Origin: a virus
DNA length: 53,684 bases
Direction: 5' to 3' (one strand)
IMG/VR virus record: IMGVR_UViG_3300042304_001615
Span: 1 to 53,684 of that record
The notes under the pieces were generated by a model. It saw nothing but the letters and a program-made list of their open reading frames with translations, ran no database searches and was not told the DNA's origin. Below, in pieces: positions 23,689 to 33,058 of this stretch (position 1 is the first letter of the stretch; each line of letters starts with the position of its first letter). A program made the position numbers and the translations under genes.

Positions 23689-25203
23689 TTAGTTGATTCT
23701 AATCGATTTATTTAAAATGTCATTTTCAATAGTCTTAAAAAGTTCCTTAAGTTCATTACCATGATCGTAATCATATTGACCCGATATTGGCATTAATGGA
23801 TTATGTCTATGAGTAAAAATAACTTCTATCATTTTACTAAGTAATTTTAATAGATTTTCACCTCTTACCGTTGAAAAGGTTGAAGGTTCAATTTTTTCTA
23901 TATAATCTTGTTGAGATAATTCATAACCATTTAAATCGACAAATGGTACAGGATTGGTAGATTCGTTTGTACCTAAATCAGTTGATAATAGATAAAGTTT
24001 ATCCACTAACATAGCTCCAAATGTTTGTTCGGCAGTATTATTATCAATTTTAGCAACCTTCTCAATCGAATTAACAGGATTAACTTCCGCCTTTGCTCTT
24101 GTTGCTGACCATATTAAACCAGCACCAGGACCAATTCTTAATACGTTAATTCCATTCAAAATAGTTTGTTTATTATTTAATTCGTCCGTAGTCGATAAAG
24201 ATCTTTTAAAATTAGTGTATGGCCTAAAAAAGAACGGATGTATATCATCTGAAGGATATTGAGTGTTTAATTCATTTAATCCTTTGTCGTGTACTAAAAA
24301 TATTTTATCTCTTATTTCTCTATATATGTCGGATATTGATGTTACAGTTATTTGATAAGTGGGTGTTGTGTTCGTGTTGTCATCATTAATTAACTTAATT
24401 AAAGAAGATTGAACCTCGGTATTTTCGGTAAAATAATTTGTTTTAAATAGATCACCTAACGCCCCGTTTACTTTATAAACATACAAACTAATAGTATAAC
24501 CCGTTGCATCATTTACAAAACTATTTACATCATATTCAATAATATAATTTAAATCTTTGTTTTCACTTATATTTTCGGTAGTTAAAACCTCCTCTAAGTT
24601 CATTTTTTTAGGGAATTTTTTCAAATAAATCCTTGATGACTTTTTAGCCATTAAAGGATAATCTAACATAGTTTGTCTATTCACAGTACTGGCCGCCTCT
24701 TTGGATAATAATTTACCACCTCTCAATTGTAATCCATTTTCTGTAAAAAGAACATCAGAACCACTCTTACCATATATTGCAAAATCTTTTTCTTTTGCAA
24801 ATGTATTTTCAGATTTTTTATTTATATATTCACCTGTCGAATTTCTAATATTAGCTTTATGTTTAACGTTAGTACCATAAGTGGTATTTGCAATTTGTTG
24901 TGAGAATGTTTGTCCGTTATAATCATACATCGTTGTAAATGGACCGGCAATGTACTCAACGTTTACTGTATCTTTATCAGTATTGTATTGTATTATTTTT
25001 ACAGATTGATTAATCTCAGGAATAAAATTGACATTAGAAGGTAAGAAAGGATTGGCAATAAATAAATCTCTATCACTCCATGGTTCATAGTCGATCGCAC
25101 CTTCTTTCTGTCCCGTATATTCGTTATAACGACTAACCCTTATTCTACCAATACCTAAAGGATCAACATTATCAATACATTTACCAATATCTATTATTTT
25201 CAT
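23689..25203 (-). CDS. Baseplate hub/spike protein with gp5-like OB fold
   Basis: A 504-residue protein whose first 100 residues carry the phage baseplate OB-fold signature: DIGKCIDNVDPLGIGRIRV (5-23), followed by PWSDRDLFIANPFLP and a strand pair ending VEYIAGPF. T4 gp5 and related hub proteins have the same N-terminal pattern and form the cell-puncturing complex. No lysozyme domain or C-terminal beta-helix repeat is seen; the rest is a unique domain with FTHRHNPLMPISGQY near 465. It overlaps the small upstream coiled-coil gene by 4 nt. Confidence 0.75.
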   Translation of the reverse strand: MKIIDIGKCIDNVDPLGIGRIRVSRYNEYTGQKEGAIDYEPWSDRDLFIANPFLPSNVNFIPEINQSVKIIQYNTDKDTVNVEYIAGPFTTMYDYNGQTFSQQIANTTYGTNVKHKANIRNSTGEYINKKSENTFAKEKDFAIYGKSGSDVLFTENGLQLRGGKLLSKEAASTVNRQTMLDYPLMAKKSSRIYLKKFPKKMNLEEVLTTENISENKDLNYIIEYDVNSFVNDATGYTISLYVYKVNGALGDLFKTNYFTENTEVQSSLIKLINDDNTNTTPTYQITVTSISDIYREIRDKIFLVHDKGLNELNTQYPSDDIHPFFFRPYTNFKRSLSTTDELNNKQTILNGINVLRIGPGAGLIWSATRAKAEVNPVNSIEKVAKIDNNTAEQTFGAMLVDKLYLLSTDLGTNESTNPVPFVDLNGYELSQQDYIEKIEPSTFSTVRGENLLKLLSKMIEVIFTHRHNPLMPISGQYDYDHGNELKELFKTIENDILNKSIRIN

Positions 25204-25403
25204 TTCCCTGTATATCTTTTTTCTATTTCTTTATTAACCTTATTATATAAACTTTCAACACCATCTAAATGTCTGGTTAAATCAATAATTAATTCTTTAG
25301 TTTTTTCAAATTCCTCATTTAATTCATCCGCAACAATCATTAAATCTTTATTAGATTTATTTTCTACATCGTTTGCAATTTCAATTAATTTTTGACTTTC
25401 CAT
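25200..25403 (-). CDS. Small coiled-coil tail protein, 67 aa
   Basis: A 67-residue, highly charged, wholly helical protein (LIEIANDVENKSNKDLMIVA and following) that probably forms a coiled coil. Its ATG follows the stop of the 644-residue gene after 3 nt, and its stop overlaps the start of the OB-fold gene by 4 nt. It is likely a small baseplate or chaperone component; the function is not known. Confidence 0.55.
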   Translation of the reverse strand: MESQKLIEIANDVENKSNKDLMIVADELNEEFEKTKELIIDLTRHLDGVESLYNKVNKEIEKRYTGK

Positions 25404-25406
25404 ATC

Positions 25407-27341
25407 TTAATGTTTCATTAATGCACCAACCGGTATACCTGATGCTTTAGGTATTGATATAAATGGTGTTTTTGCTAAATTATCGGCGAGTCCCTCTATC
25501 GCCGCTGAATGTGATAGTAGGTGATAGTTAGGTTCTCCATTTACATCTCCTGTTGGAATCCCCATCGCTTCCATTTTTTCATTAACGTCCATAGATGTTT
25601 TAACCGCACTAAAACCAGGTAATTTATCTGCAATTAATAAAAGGACGTTTGGTATGTTTAAACCCCCCGATGCACTTAATGCGCCGTCAATTGCAGCACC
25701 AATTGCACCAATTAAATCCGCACAGTTATTTATACCAGTTTCAATTATTCTTTTTAATAATGCAATCAACGCGGCAATTACTATATAATATCTTCTAAAC
25801 TTATCTCTTAATATTTTTTGTATTATTCTTTTTAAAAAATTCTTAAGGTCGGCTTTAACTCTTTTCCAAAACTCACGTAAAAATTTCCAAAACAATTGGT
25901 TAATTGTACATAAGAAAATCTTTTTCAATAATTTCATTATTGTTTTTACATCGAATATCAATTGTTTTGCTCCCGCTGTGAATAATTTATAAATTATTAC
26001 AAATGGTAAAAACATCTTAGGTGATATTACACTCATTATTAAGGCCTTAGGTATATTGAAGATAAAAGATAAATTTATGGATAATTGAAAACTAGGTAAG
26101 TCAATTGCAAAATTAGATTGTTCATATGCATCTGACGCAGCTTTATTTAATGCACCGTCTATCAATGTTCTTAGATCCGTTTTATCTTCTAAATAAATAA
26201 AGTCCTCAATATGAACCGTATTATAAGGAACCTCAAAGTTGTTACAGTCCACAAATTTTAAAACTTTTCTTCTTCTCGCATCTTCAGAATCTATATCAAT
26301 TCCTTCAACGTCATCAAAATCAAAATAAAATTCATCGGGTTCTTCATTTTCGTGAAATAGATTTGTTGGAGTTTGTCCACTCAATTGTTCGGTTTGGTTA
26401 TTACAAAAAGCAAACAATTTATTTAACATTCTTTCCAAGTTATTAATTGCCTCATCTAATGAAGGGGTAAAATCTAAAGGATTTTCCATTCCTGTTGCAG
26501 ATCCTCCGACTTTTACACCGGTTTTATCTGCACTGACACTAGCCGCCTTTAAAGTAAGTAACATCGCTTTCTTTACAATTTCATTTAAATCTGGCATTTC
26601 TATATTTGAATAATAATCATTAAAGAAATCTTCTACTTTAATAATACCATATTGTCCAAGACCTGGACCCTGTGTTAATCCACTTATTTGAAATGTTTGA
26701 TCACTTGTATTCCAAGTTGATGTAAATAATGTTTTATTACTTGGTGTTTCATATTCAAATGTTCCTCCTGTAAATGAATTATATAGTCCTGTATTTACTT
26801 GAACTTTATTACCCCCCGTTCTTTTGGGGTTTTCATACATTATTGCACCATAATCACTTTTTGGTGGAACTCTAAACATATTTAAAAAATCAATCTCTTT
26901 TGGTGAAATAACTACAGAGTCCATATCGGCACCTGTAAGAAATCGATCAGTACCACATATTCCTCCATTTGCAAAAAACGCACTTTTAACGCAATCCATT
27001 AAAATTTGTTTTGCGGAATTAGATGTGACTTCTACAGAATCAATAACGTGTTGTCTTAATCTTTGAGTAGATTGAAATCTACTTGAATCATTAACTTTTC
27101 TACCCGCTTCTAAAAATTTATTTACTACACTAATAACTTCCTCAAAAATATTTTTTTGATTTTGTTTTTTCTTTTTTTTGTTTGCTAATTTAGATTTAAA
27201 CTGTTCTAATTTAGCATCTAAATTTGGTAATTTAGGAGCATGTTTTTTAATAAAGTCATCAGAATTAATTTCCATTTTAACTGATGCACTATCAACACTT
27301 TTCTGAATTAAATCAATTTTGGTCTTTAATTTGTCAAACAT
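25407..27341 (-). CDS. Large putative baseplate protein with hydrophobic helices, 644 aa
   Basis: Unrecognised. The N-terminus (1-110) is helical and Lys-rich, including KKKKKQNQK. The middle is mixed alpha/beta. From about 430 to 580 there are long hydrophobic and amphipathic helices (IPKALIMSVISPKMFLPFVI, then basic helices with LLKKIFLCTI and FRRYYIVIAALIALLKRI). The C-terminal 80 residues are Ala/Gly-rich. The hydrophobic helices could be a membrane-interacting or tape-like element of the puncturing device. It overlaps the previous gene by 1 nt and belongs to the baseplate operon. Confidence 0.5.
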   Translation of the reverse strand: MFDKLKTKIDLIQKSVDSASVKMEINSDDFIKKHAPKLPNLDAKLEQFKSKLANKKKKKQNQKNIFEEVISVVNKFLEAGRKVNDSSRFQSTQRLRQHVIDSVEVTSNSAKQILMDCVKSAFFANGGICGTDRFLTGADMDSVVISPKEIDFLNMFRVPPKSDYGAIMYENPKRTGGNKVQVNTGLYNSFTGGTFEYETPSNKTLFTSTWNTSDQTFQISGLTQGPGLGQYGIIKVEDFFNDYYSNIEMPDLNEIVKKAMLLTLKAASVSADKTGVKVGGSATGMENPLDFTPSLDEAINNLERMLNKLFAFCNNQTEQLSGQTPTNLFHENEEPDEFYFDFDDVEGIDIDSEDARRRKVLKFVDCNNFEVPYNTVHIEDFIYLEDKTDLRTLIDGALNKAASDAYEQSNFAIDLPSFQLSINLSFIFNIPKALIMSVISPKMFLPFVIIYKLFTAGAKQLIFDVKTIMKLLKKIFLCTINQLFWKFLREFWKRVKADLKNFLKRIIQKILRDKFRRYYIVIAALIALLKRIIETGINNCADLIGAIGAAIDGALSASGGLNIPNVLLLIADKLPGFSAVKTSMDVNEKMEAMGIPTGDVNGEPNYHLLSHSAAIEGLADNLAKTPFISIPKASGIPVGALMKH

Positions 27342-27721
27342 TATAATGAATAGTTAGTTGATTTATTATCATTTCCATCATTAACCAATCTATCCAAAAT
27401 CTCACGATCTTCGTCAGATAAAGTCAATTTACCCATAGAACCACCTCCACCACCAGACCCACCGGTGGTTTGTTTAAGTAAAACACTTTGTAATTTAACT
27501 AATGAAATTTTCTTCTCGGTACAATCGTTAAGGATCTTCTGTTGTTCTTTAATAACAGGTCCGATTGTACTCATATCTTCAGCGTCCTTCATAAAACTCA
27601 TCATTTTTCTCAAAATGGTGGATGCGGTATTTCTATTCTCAACGACATCGTTGTAGATCTCCTGCATTAAGGCTAACGCCGAATCAACATCTAATGTAAT
27701 ATTGTTTCTTTGTGTTCTCAT
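27341..27721 (-). CDS. Small structural protein with natural Gly-Ser linker, 126 aa
   Basis: Unrecognised. Two helical segments are joined by GGSGGGGGS near residues 92-100; the N-terminal part carries a likely coiled coil, and the C-terminal part is a short acidic helix (LSDEDREILDRLVND). It is the first gene of the baseplate operon and has a late-type promoter 3 nt upstream of its ATG. Confidence 0.5.
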   Translation of the reverse strand: MRTQRNNITLDVDSALALMQEIYNDVVENRNTASTILRKMMSFMKDAEDMSTIGPVIKEQQKILNDCTEKKISLVKLQSVLLKQTTGGSGGGGGSMGKLTLSDEDREILDRLVNDGNDNKSTNYSL

Positions 27722-27724
27722 ATC

Positions 27725-27732
27725 AATAAATA
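27725..27732 (-). promoter_or_regulatory. Late-type promoter motif TATTTATT (minus)
   Basis: TATTTATT in the sense direction, only 3 nt (GAT) before the ATG at 27721. Confidence 0.45.
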
Positions 27733-27735
27733 GAT

Positions 27736-28437
27736 TTATTCTAAAAACCCACCCAAAATACCGTCATATAATTTCTTGTAACGTTTTAGGGAGACTCTAA
27801 TCTCTTTTGTTGATAATGAGGTCATTTCTCTTAAAGAGAGTAAAATGAGGTTCTTATTGAATTTATTACCATCTCCTACTTGAAATATCTTATCGAAGTT
27901 TCCAAAAATTTCTAATAATGCATAACCCAGTTTTCTTTCATTATCAGATAGGTTTTTTTCCTTTTCCACAAAATTTTCTAAATCCACGGTAAGTTTTACA
28001 ATTACAGATGCGTAATCAACTACGAATTCGTCAATTACATATGAAAGGTCTTTACTATCTTCAAAATCTGAGGATATATCATCATACGATACTTGTCTGT
28101 TTTGTTCCTTTGTATCCTTCTGTATTGCACCCATAAGGTAGTTTTTACAGATGGTACCAAAATAAGAATATGCTTTGGTATTCTTGGTATGATCAAACTT
28201 GTTGATCTTTGTTATAAGAAAGGACATGGTGTCTGTATGAATCTCTTCAAATTCCATATCTTTTCTATAAAGTTTATAACGTCGAATAATTGATTCGACC
28301 ATTATAATTAGGGGTTCACGTAAATATTCATTGAATATCTTATTTTTTTCTGCTTCATCAGTACTTTCTAAGTAATTGACTACCGCCTTCTCTTGATCCT
28401 CCCCAAAATATATTTTTTGGGTTCTTGGTCTTGGCAT
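27736..28437 (-). CDS. Late-transcription sigma factor (gp55-like)
   Basis: A sigma-70-like specificity factor for phage late promoters. Region 2 is visible: LREPLIIMVESIIRRYK (2.1, near 39-55), FEEIHTDTMSFLITKINKFD (2.2, near 63-82) and TKAYSYFGTICKNYLMGAI (2.3/2.4, near 86-104), the same spacing as T4 gp55. Unlike gp55 (185 residues) it has 233 residues and a C-terminal helical segment (LLSLREMTSLSTKEIRVSLK) that could be a remnant or replacement of region 4. It probably recognises the recurrent TATTTATA motif. The start overlaps the stop of the glycosyltransferase gene by 1 nt. Confidence 0.82.
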   Translation of the reverse strand: MPRPRTQKIYFGEDQEKAVVNYLESTDEAEKNKIFNEYLREPLIIMVESIIRRYKLYRKDMEFEEIHTDTMSFLITKINKFDHTKNTKAYSYFGTICKNYLMGAIQKDTKEQNRQVSYDDISSDFEDSKDLSYVIDEFVVDYASVIVKLTVDLENFVEKEKNLSDNERKLGYALLEIFGNFDKIFQVGDGNKFNKNLILLSLREMTSLSTKEIRVSLKRYKKLYDGILGGFLE

Positions 28438-29216
28438 TAAGCTATTTCATAATTTACATCTCGTTTATTTTTAAAGAAAAATTCCTTCTTTGCCGTCTCC
28501 AACCAAAACTTAGCCTCATCTTCACTAATCTTATTAGTTTCATCGTTTTTATATGACCAAAATAACGAATCCTCTCTAAAGTTTAAGTGTTGATATCCTA
28601 CTCTTGGTACGGTCATAACCTTAATATTGTTATGTGTTAATCTTAATAAAAACTCATAACCAAATGTTAACTTGATATTTTCTTTTAATGAACCATTATC
28701 TTTAATAACTTGTGTTTTATAAAGTCCACCACTAATTTGATAGTTTTGAAAATCTAATAAAACTTCATTATCCAATATACCTTGTTTTTCAGTAAACCCA
28801 TATGCCCAAGTTGATTCATTTGTAAAACTTACAAAATTTCCATCAACATTAATATCCTTAACTACAGGTAAAAATACATCAACATCGGTATATGTTTTAA
28901 CATATTCGTTTGTTGATTTTAACCAAATTGATTTATACTCATCATCAATTTCTAAAATACTAAACCATTCAGTTTTACATTTTTCAATTCCCAAATTTAC
29001 TTGAGAACAAAAATCAGTTTTACCATTGTTAGAAATAACTTCAATTTCTAAAACTTCAGATAAATTTACTAATTCTGTTTTTAATGATGGTGGACATACT
29101 ATTGATAAGTTAACATCATTATGAAATTGTTCAACTGATTTAATCGAATTATCTAACATTTCTTTATAAATGCCATCTAGTCTATGTACAGGTAAAATTA
29201 CTGTTATATTTTTCAT
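28437..29216 (-). CDS. Family 2 glycosyltransferase
   Basis: A GT-A fold glycosyltransferase, 259 residues. The N-terminus ITVILPVHRLDGIYKEML is the typical nucleotide-binding strand and loop; FSILEIDDEYKS near 90-101 supplies the DxD-like metal site, and EFLLRLTHN with the nearby acidic residues lies in the acceptor half. It transfers a sugar from an activated donor; the acceptor could be DNA, fibre proteins or cell-surface glycan. It is the first of three glycosyltransferases interleaved with tail and nucleotide genes, adjacent to the sigma factor. Confidence 0.75.
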   Translation of the reverse strand: MKNITVILPVHRLDGIYKEMLDNSIKSVEQFHNDVNLSIVCPPSLKTELVNLSEVLEIEVISNNGKTDFCSQVNLGIEKCKTEWFSILEIDDEYKSIWLKSTNEYVKTYTDVDVFLPVVKDINVDGNFVSFTNESTWAYGFTEKQGILDNEVLLDFQNYQISGGLYKTQVIKDNGSLKENIKLTFGYEFLLRLTHNNIKVMTVPRVGYQHLNFREDSLFWSYKNDETNKISEDEAKFWLETAKKEFFFKNKRDVNYEIA

Positions 29217-29217
29217 A

Positions 29218-30273
29218 TTATTCTTGTTCTTTTTTTAGATTTTCTAATGCCTTCGATAAAGTCTCAACTCTTTTATTGGTAAATGAATTGAAAATTGATA
29301 AGATATTATTTTTAGTTATTTCAGTATCATATGGTAATAAAGTATCTTTCATTTTTTGTTTAACTTCATCAGTTAATTCAACACCATCTAACCAAGCTAA
29401 AACAAATGTCCCTAAAATGTCAACTAATTTATTTTCATCATAAGTCCACATACCATTTTCATTTAACCAATCAGGTTCTGTACTTGGTATTTTACCAATA
29501 ATCGGAACACCCGATTTCATTGATTCTAATGGGAACGTACCAAATGTTGATTCGTCATCGGCCCATAATGAAACCATACAATCTTTTAGTCCTTCTGAGA
29601 ATTCTTCATATGTCATTTGAACCATATCTTTAAATGTGATCCAACGTAAATGAGGATATTTGATATAAAATTCAGAAATGAATTTTCTATGTTTAACTCT
29701 ATCTCTACAACTAATTGCAATGTAAGGTTTTACAATACCTTCAGTAGGTTTAAAATTATCACCAATAATTGGTGGGATAATATGAACTAAAGATTCTGGA
29801 AATAATTCTTGTACATATTTTTTAGTTGACTCGGTGGTTACGATTACACGATCAAATCCATAATCACTCCAACGACTACCAACTGGTAATGTTTCAAAAA
29901 TATATTCTTTTTGTTGTATCAACATAACTTTAGTACATCTTACATTTGATAATTGTTGTAGTACATTTGAATAATATTCAGGAACAACAATCACATCATC
30001 AATTTGAATATTGATTTTGTCTTCTTTAATTGAAACAAGTTCTAAATCATCATATTTTTCACCTAACCATTCAGGTCTAATATATGATTTATCTTCTGTT
30101 AAAATTTTTGGAGTGTGTCCATTTTCTTTTAACGTTAAAGCCATATCATAGATATGTTTAATCGCTGCTCTCGCATTATTTTTAGTATCGTACGTTAAAA
30201 AATATATAACGTTTTCTTTTGTTTCTAACCTTCCTAAGGCTGATTCAAGTTTTTCTATGTTTTCTTTACTCAT
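29218..30273 (-). CDS. GT-B fold glycosyltransferase (family 4-like)
   Basis: A 351-residue GT-B glycosyltransferase. ENVIYFLTYDTKNNARAAIK begins the N-terminal Rossmann domain, and the C-terminal donor-binding domain shows DDESTFGTFPLESMKSGVP, the family 4 E-x7-E-like nucleotide-sugar motif. A C-terminal coiled helix ends in EQE. It overlaps the upstream small gene by 8 nt and lies 1 nt from the family 2 enzyme, so the two are co-expressed and may act in sequence. Confidence 0.75.
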   Translation of the reverse strand: MSKENIEKLESALGRLETKENVIYFLTYDTKNNARAAIKHIYDMALTLKENGHTPKILTEDKSYIRPEWLGEKYDDLELVSIKEDKINIQIDDVIVVPEYYSNVLQQLSNVRCTKVMLIQQKEYIFETLPVGSRWSDYGFDRVIVTTESTKKYVQELFPESLVHIIPPIIGDNFKPTEGIVKPYIAISCRDRVKHRKFISEFYIKYPHLRWITFKDMVQMTYEEFSEGLKDCMVSLWADDESTFGTFPLESMKSGVPIIGKIPSTEPDWLNENGMWTYDENKLVDILGTFVLAWLDGVELTDEVKQKMKDTLLPYDTEITKNNILSIFNSFTNKRVETLSKALENLKKEQE

Positions 30274-30550
30274 CTTCGTCTTCTATTAAAATTTGATTTT
30301 TTATTAATGTGTTAAATGCAATTCTGAAAGATACTGATGTTCCTTCTTGTGCAAATTTTCCAAGCCCTTCGTCAACTTCGTCAATTTCACCTAAAACTCT
30401 ATCCAAACACATTTTTATAATTTCGTATTTGAATATGTTTACTTCGGTTACTTCAGTTCCGTCTTCGTCTGGGATGGTTCCTCCTGTTCTACACTTCTCT
30501 GTGATTCCGTCAAGGTCAATGTAGTAGTTTTTTCCAAAGATTTCAACCAT
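30266..30550 (-). CDS. Hypothetical acidic protein, 94 aa
   Basis: Unrecognised. It starts MVEIFGKNYYIDLDGITEKC and continues with acidic helical sequence (LGEIDEVDEGLGKFAQEG). It overlaps the end of the upstream HAD-like gene by 103 nt in another frame and the next gene by 8 nt. Its coherent composition and tight junctions support it as real. Confidence 0.5.
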   Translation of the reverse strand: MVEIFGKNYYIDLDGITEKCRTGGTIPDEDGTEVTEVNIFKYEIIKMCLDRVLGEIDEVDEGLGKFAQEGTSVSFRIAFNTLIKNQILIEDEDE

Positions 30551-31134
30551 GGTTCGTTTATTTCTATTAATTTAGATATTTCTTTACCATAAGTAAAGAA
30601 TTGATTATAAGTGGTATTGAATTTGATTCCAGTTTTATTCTCAGGAATTAAGTCAATAATCTTTTTATTGTCGGTGATCCACACATCGCATTGTTTCCAA
30701 TTATCTTCAATATCTTTTGTTTTAATAAATTTAATATTATTACCAAGAAAACCATTTTTAGATAAAAAGAATAATGTTGCAGGTTTAGATTTACCTAATT
30801 CGTCCAACCCAACTAATGTAAAATTATGTTCGGGATTATCAAATAAAATTTTATGTAAATCGGTAAATGTAGTTGAATAACTTAATCCAGCATGACCAAA
30901 TATTTCAATTGGGTATTCAATGAATAAAAAGTTTTCAAACTCTTCTTGTGATTGAAATTTGTAAGAATTTAAAAGATTATCATTTTGAATAGGTTCAGTA
31001 ACTGCATATTCAAATGTGTTTTCTTCTTCATCTTCAATTGTAATATCACTATTGAAATATGATTCATTATAATGATAATCAAACTTTTGAATTGTATTTC
31101 TTAAAACACCATCAATACTAATATATATTTCCAT
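30448..31134 (-). CDS. HAD-like fold protein lacking the usual nucleophile
   Basis: The ATG at 31134 (MEIYISIDGVLRN) is preferred over one five codons upstream because it places the hydrophobic first strand at the N-terminus; 228 residues. SIDGVLRN resembles the HAD motif DxDG, but the nucleophilic Asp position is Ser. TLFFLSKNGFL and CDVWITDNKKII fit HAD motifs II and III/IV. The protein may be a non-catalytic HAD or a divergent phosphatase. The last about 34 codons overlap the next gene in another frame and are low-complexity (Thr/Glu/Ser-rich). Confidence 0.5.
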   Translation of the reverse strand: MEIYISIDGVLRNTIQKFDYHYNESYFNSDITIEDEEENTFEYAVTEPIQNDNLLNSYKFQSQEEFENFLFIEYPIEIFGHAGLSYSTTFTDLHKILFDNPEHNFTLVGLDELGKSKPATLFFLSKNGFLGNNIKFIKTKDIEDNWKQCDVWITDNKKIIDLIPENKTGIKFNTTYNQFFTYGKEISKLIEINEPWLKSLEKTTTLTLTESQRSVEQEEPSQTKTELK

Positions 31135-31171
31135 TGTAAAAATATACAACGAATTGAATTATAAGTAAATA

Positions 31172-31903
31172 CTAATCGTATCTATTCAATATTTCACCGA
31201 TGATAGGGTTCCTTACAATATCTTGCATTCCGAATTCAAATAAACCAATTCCTTTAACATCTTGTAATCTCATTTTAGCATCGTAAAGTCCTGATTTTGT
31301 TTTGTCGCGATATTTGTCTGATTGTTCAAGATCACCCGAAATAAAGAATTTAGAATTAAAACCGATACGAGTTAATAATAACTTAATTTGAGATGGTGTA
31401 GCATTTTGAGCTTCTTCAAAAACAAGGATAGTATTATCTACGTTCCAACCTCTCATGTAAGCAAGGGCAGCAACTTCGATATAACCTTGATCTTTTAGTT
31501 CTTCACGAGCCTCTTTCCCGATAATCTTATTTAATAGATAATATGATGGGTATATGTATGGATCTAATTTCTCTTCTAATCCCCCTGGAAGTGACCCTAA
31601 TTTCTCCTCAGCTTCAACTGCGGGTCTTACTATGATAATCTTCTCATACTTGTTAGAATCGTCGTATAATAGGTCTACTGCACGTTTCATTGCTATGTAG
31701 GATTTACCTACACCTGCGGGACCGAAACATAATGTAATTTGATTTTCTCCAAGAATATTCCAATAGGTTTCTTGGTTTTTGGTTAGGAACTTTTCTTTAG
31801 GACGTTTGATGATTTGTCTAATCCTATCTTTATGTGATACTTTCTTTTCTTCTACTAATACGGGTGGGTGGTTGGTTGTCTTGGTTTTTGTTTTATACGC
31901 CAA
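31172..31903 (-). CDS. phoH: PhoH-like P-loop ATPase
   Basis: A PhoH-family ATPase, common in marine and T4-like phages, with predicted RNA-related helicase or ATPase function. The 243 residues show Walker A GPAGVGKS near 61-68, RPAVEAEEKLGSLPGGLEEK, Walker B TILVFEEAQN and the family motif FISGDLEQSD. The start codon is TTG at 31903, as no ATG lies upstream in frame before the promoter. A late promoter motif lies 32 nt upstream. Confidence 0.88.
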   Translation of the reverse strand: MAYKTKTKTTNHPPVLVEEKKVSHKDRIRQIIKRPKEKFLTKNQETYWNILGENQITLCFGPAGVGKSYIAMKRAVDLLYDDSNKYEKIIIVRPAVEAEEKLGSLPGGLEEKLDPYIYPSYYLLNKIIGKEAREELKDQGYIEVAALAYMRGWNVDNTILVFEEAQNATPSQIKLLLTRIGFNSKFFISGDLEQSDKYRDKTKSGLYDAKMRLQDVKGIGLFEFGMQDIVRNPIIGEILNRYD

Positions 31904-31935
31904 AGTTGATAGTTTTAAATGATCCGTTTATTGTT

Positions 31936-31943
31936 TATAAATA
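31936..31943 (-). promoter_or_regulatory. Late promoter motif TATTTATA (minus)
   Basis: Exact TATTTATA in the sense direction, 32 nt before the TTG start of phoH, in the gap after the dUTPase gene. Confidence 0.55.
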
Positions 31944-31946
31944 TCA

Positions 31947-32579
31947 CTATTTTCCCGTAGATCCAAATCCACCACTACCTCTTTCAGTATCTGATAATTC
32001 AGGAACTTCAGTCATATATATAGTAGGATAAGGTAATATGATAATCTGTGCACCTCTTTCACCCACTTTATATTTAATTGAATCCAAACCTTGAGTTTTC
32101 TTAAATGTTGCTTGTAATTCACCTCTATATCCACTATCAATAACACCAACACAATTTGATAATATTAAATCTTGATTTCTAACTGATGAACGAGGAAATA
32201 CTAACCCAACATAACCTTTAGGAATTTCCATTGCAATACCAAAACCATACGATACACTAAATGATGTATTTTCAATTTCTTTTGTGATTGTTAAATCCAT
32301 ACCAGCATCACCAACTTTTGAATATGAAGGAATAACCGCATTTGTATCTAATTTTTTTACTTTAACTAAAACACCCCCACCCGTCATCGTTGGTTGAGTG
32401 TTAATTATATTTTGTTCAGTAACAGGTTGAATTGGTTGTAATTCTTCTTGTAATTTTGTCAACAATTCATTTAACTCCGACATAAAATTTAAATCTAAAT
32501 CATCTTCATTATCGGTTCCGATTGTTTTTTCAAAATCTTCTAATTTTTTTAAATATTCTTCAGCTTCTTTTTGGTCCAT
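31947..32579 (-). CDS. dut: Trimeric dUTPase with N-terminal extension
   Basis: Hydrolyses dUTP to dUMP, keeping uracil out of DNA and feeding dTMP synthesis. All five trimeric-dUTPase motifs are present: GDAGMDL (1), FPRSSVRNQ (2), GVIDSGYRGE (3), GERGAQI (4) and RGSGGFGSTG (5). About 70 extra residues at the N-terminus form an acidic helical region (LKKLEDFEKTIG) not needed for catalysis. It lies 1 nt from the small upstream gene. Confidence 0.92.
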   Translation of the reverse strand: MDQKEAEEYLKKLEDFEKTIGTDNEDDLDLNFMSELNELLTKLQEELQPIQPVTEQNIINTQPTMTGGGVLVKVKKLDTNAVIPSYSKVGDAGMDLTITKEIENTSFSVSYGFGIAMEIPKGYVGLVFPRSSVRNQDLILSNCVGVIDSGYRGELQATFKKTQGLDSIKYKVGERGAQIIILPYPTIYMTEVPELSDTERGSGGFGSTGK

Positions 32580-32580
32580 T

Positions 32581-32796
32581 TTATTTATTTTTCTTTTCTT
32601 CTAACCATTTATCTAATGCCTTAATTCTTTGTTTAAGATTATCATCTTGTGGACGTAAACATATCTCCACAAATAAATCGGTAATCCTTACCAACTCCTC
32701 AAGAGTAACAGAAACACCAACTGATGTTACATATTCCAATGCCATTTTACTTTGTGATTGACGCATAATTTGTATCTCACGACTATAAAATTCCAT
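32581..32796 (-). CDS. Hypothetical helical protein, 71 aa
   Basis: Unrecognised 71-residue helical protein (LEELVRITDLFVEICLRPQD and a basic C-terminus KWLEEKKNK). It abuts the dUTPase gene. No motif points to a function. Confidence 0.5.
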   Translation of the reverse strand: MEFYSREIQIMRQSQSKMALEYVTSVGVSVTLEELVRITDLFVEICLRPQDDNLKQRIKALDKWLEEKKNK

Positions 32797-32815
32797 ATCA
32801 GTTGGTGTTTAATTG

Positions 32816-33052
32816 TTATTTACTTTTGTAATACTCGGGTGTGTTCTTACTGTCAATGATACATTCAATTGCCATTTTTGCAACTGAAATACTTTCACTT
32901 GAACGTGTGTCACCAGCTCTGTATTTTGATGCAACAATGGTTGCTTCTTCTACTGATTCTGCCTCGATAATGTACTTGTACTTTTTAACACGAGGGTTTC
33001 CTTCTCTGTCCATTTGTTCGGTCTCATAACCGATTGTAACTAAATAATGCAT
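32816..33052 (-). CDS. Hypothetical protein, 78 aa (DUF4494-like pattern)
   Basis: A 78-residue small alpha/beta protein. VTIGYETEQMDREGNPRVKK followed by YIIEAESVEEATIVASKYR resembles small DUF4494-type proteins of Bacteroidota and their phages: two strands, then a helix. The assignment is tentative and the function unknown. It lies 6 nt after the glycosyltransferase stop on the same strand. Confidence 0.5.
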   Translation of the reverse strand: MHYLVTIGYETEQMDREGNPRVKKYKYIIEAESVEEATIVASKYRAGDTRSSESISVAKMAIECIIDSKNTPEYYKSK

Positions 33053-33058
33053 GTTGTT

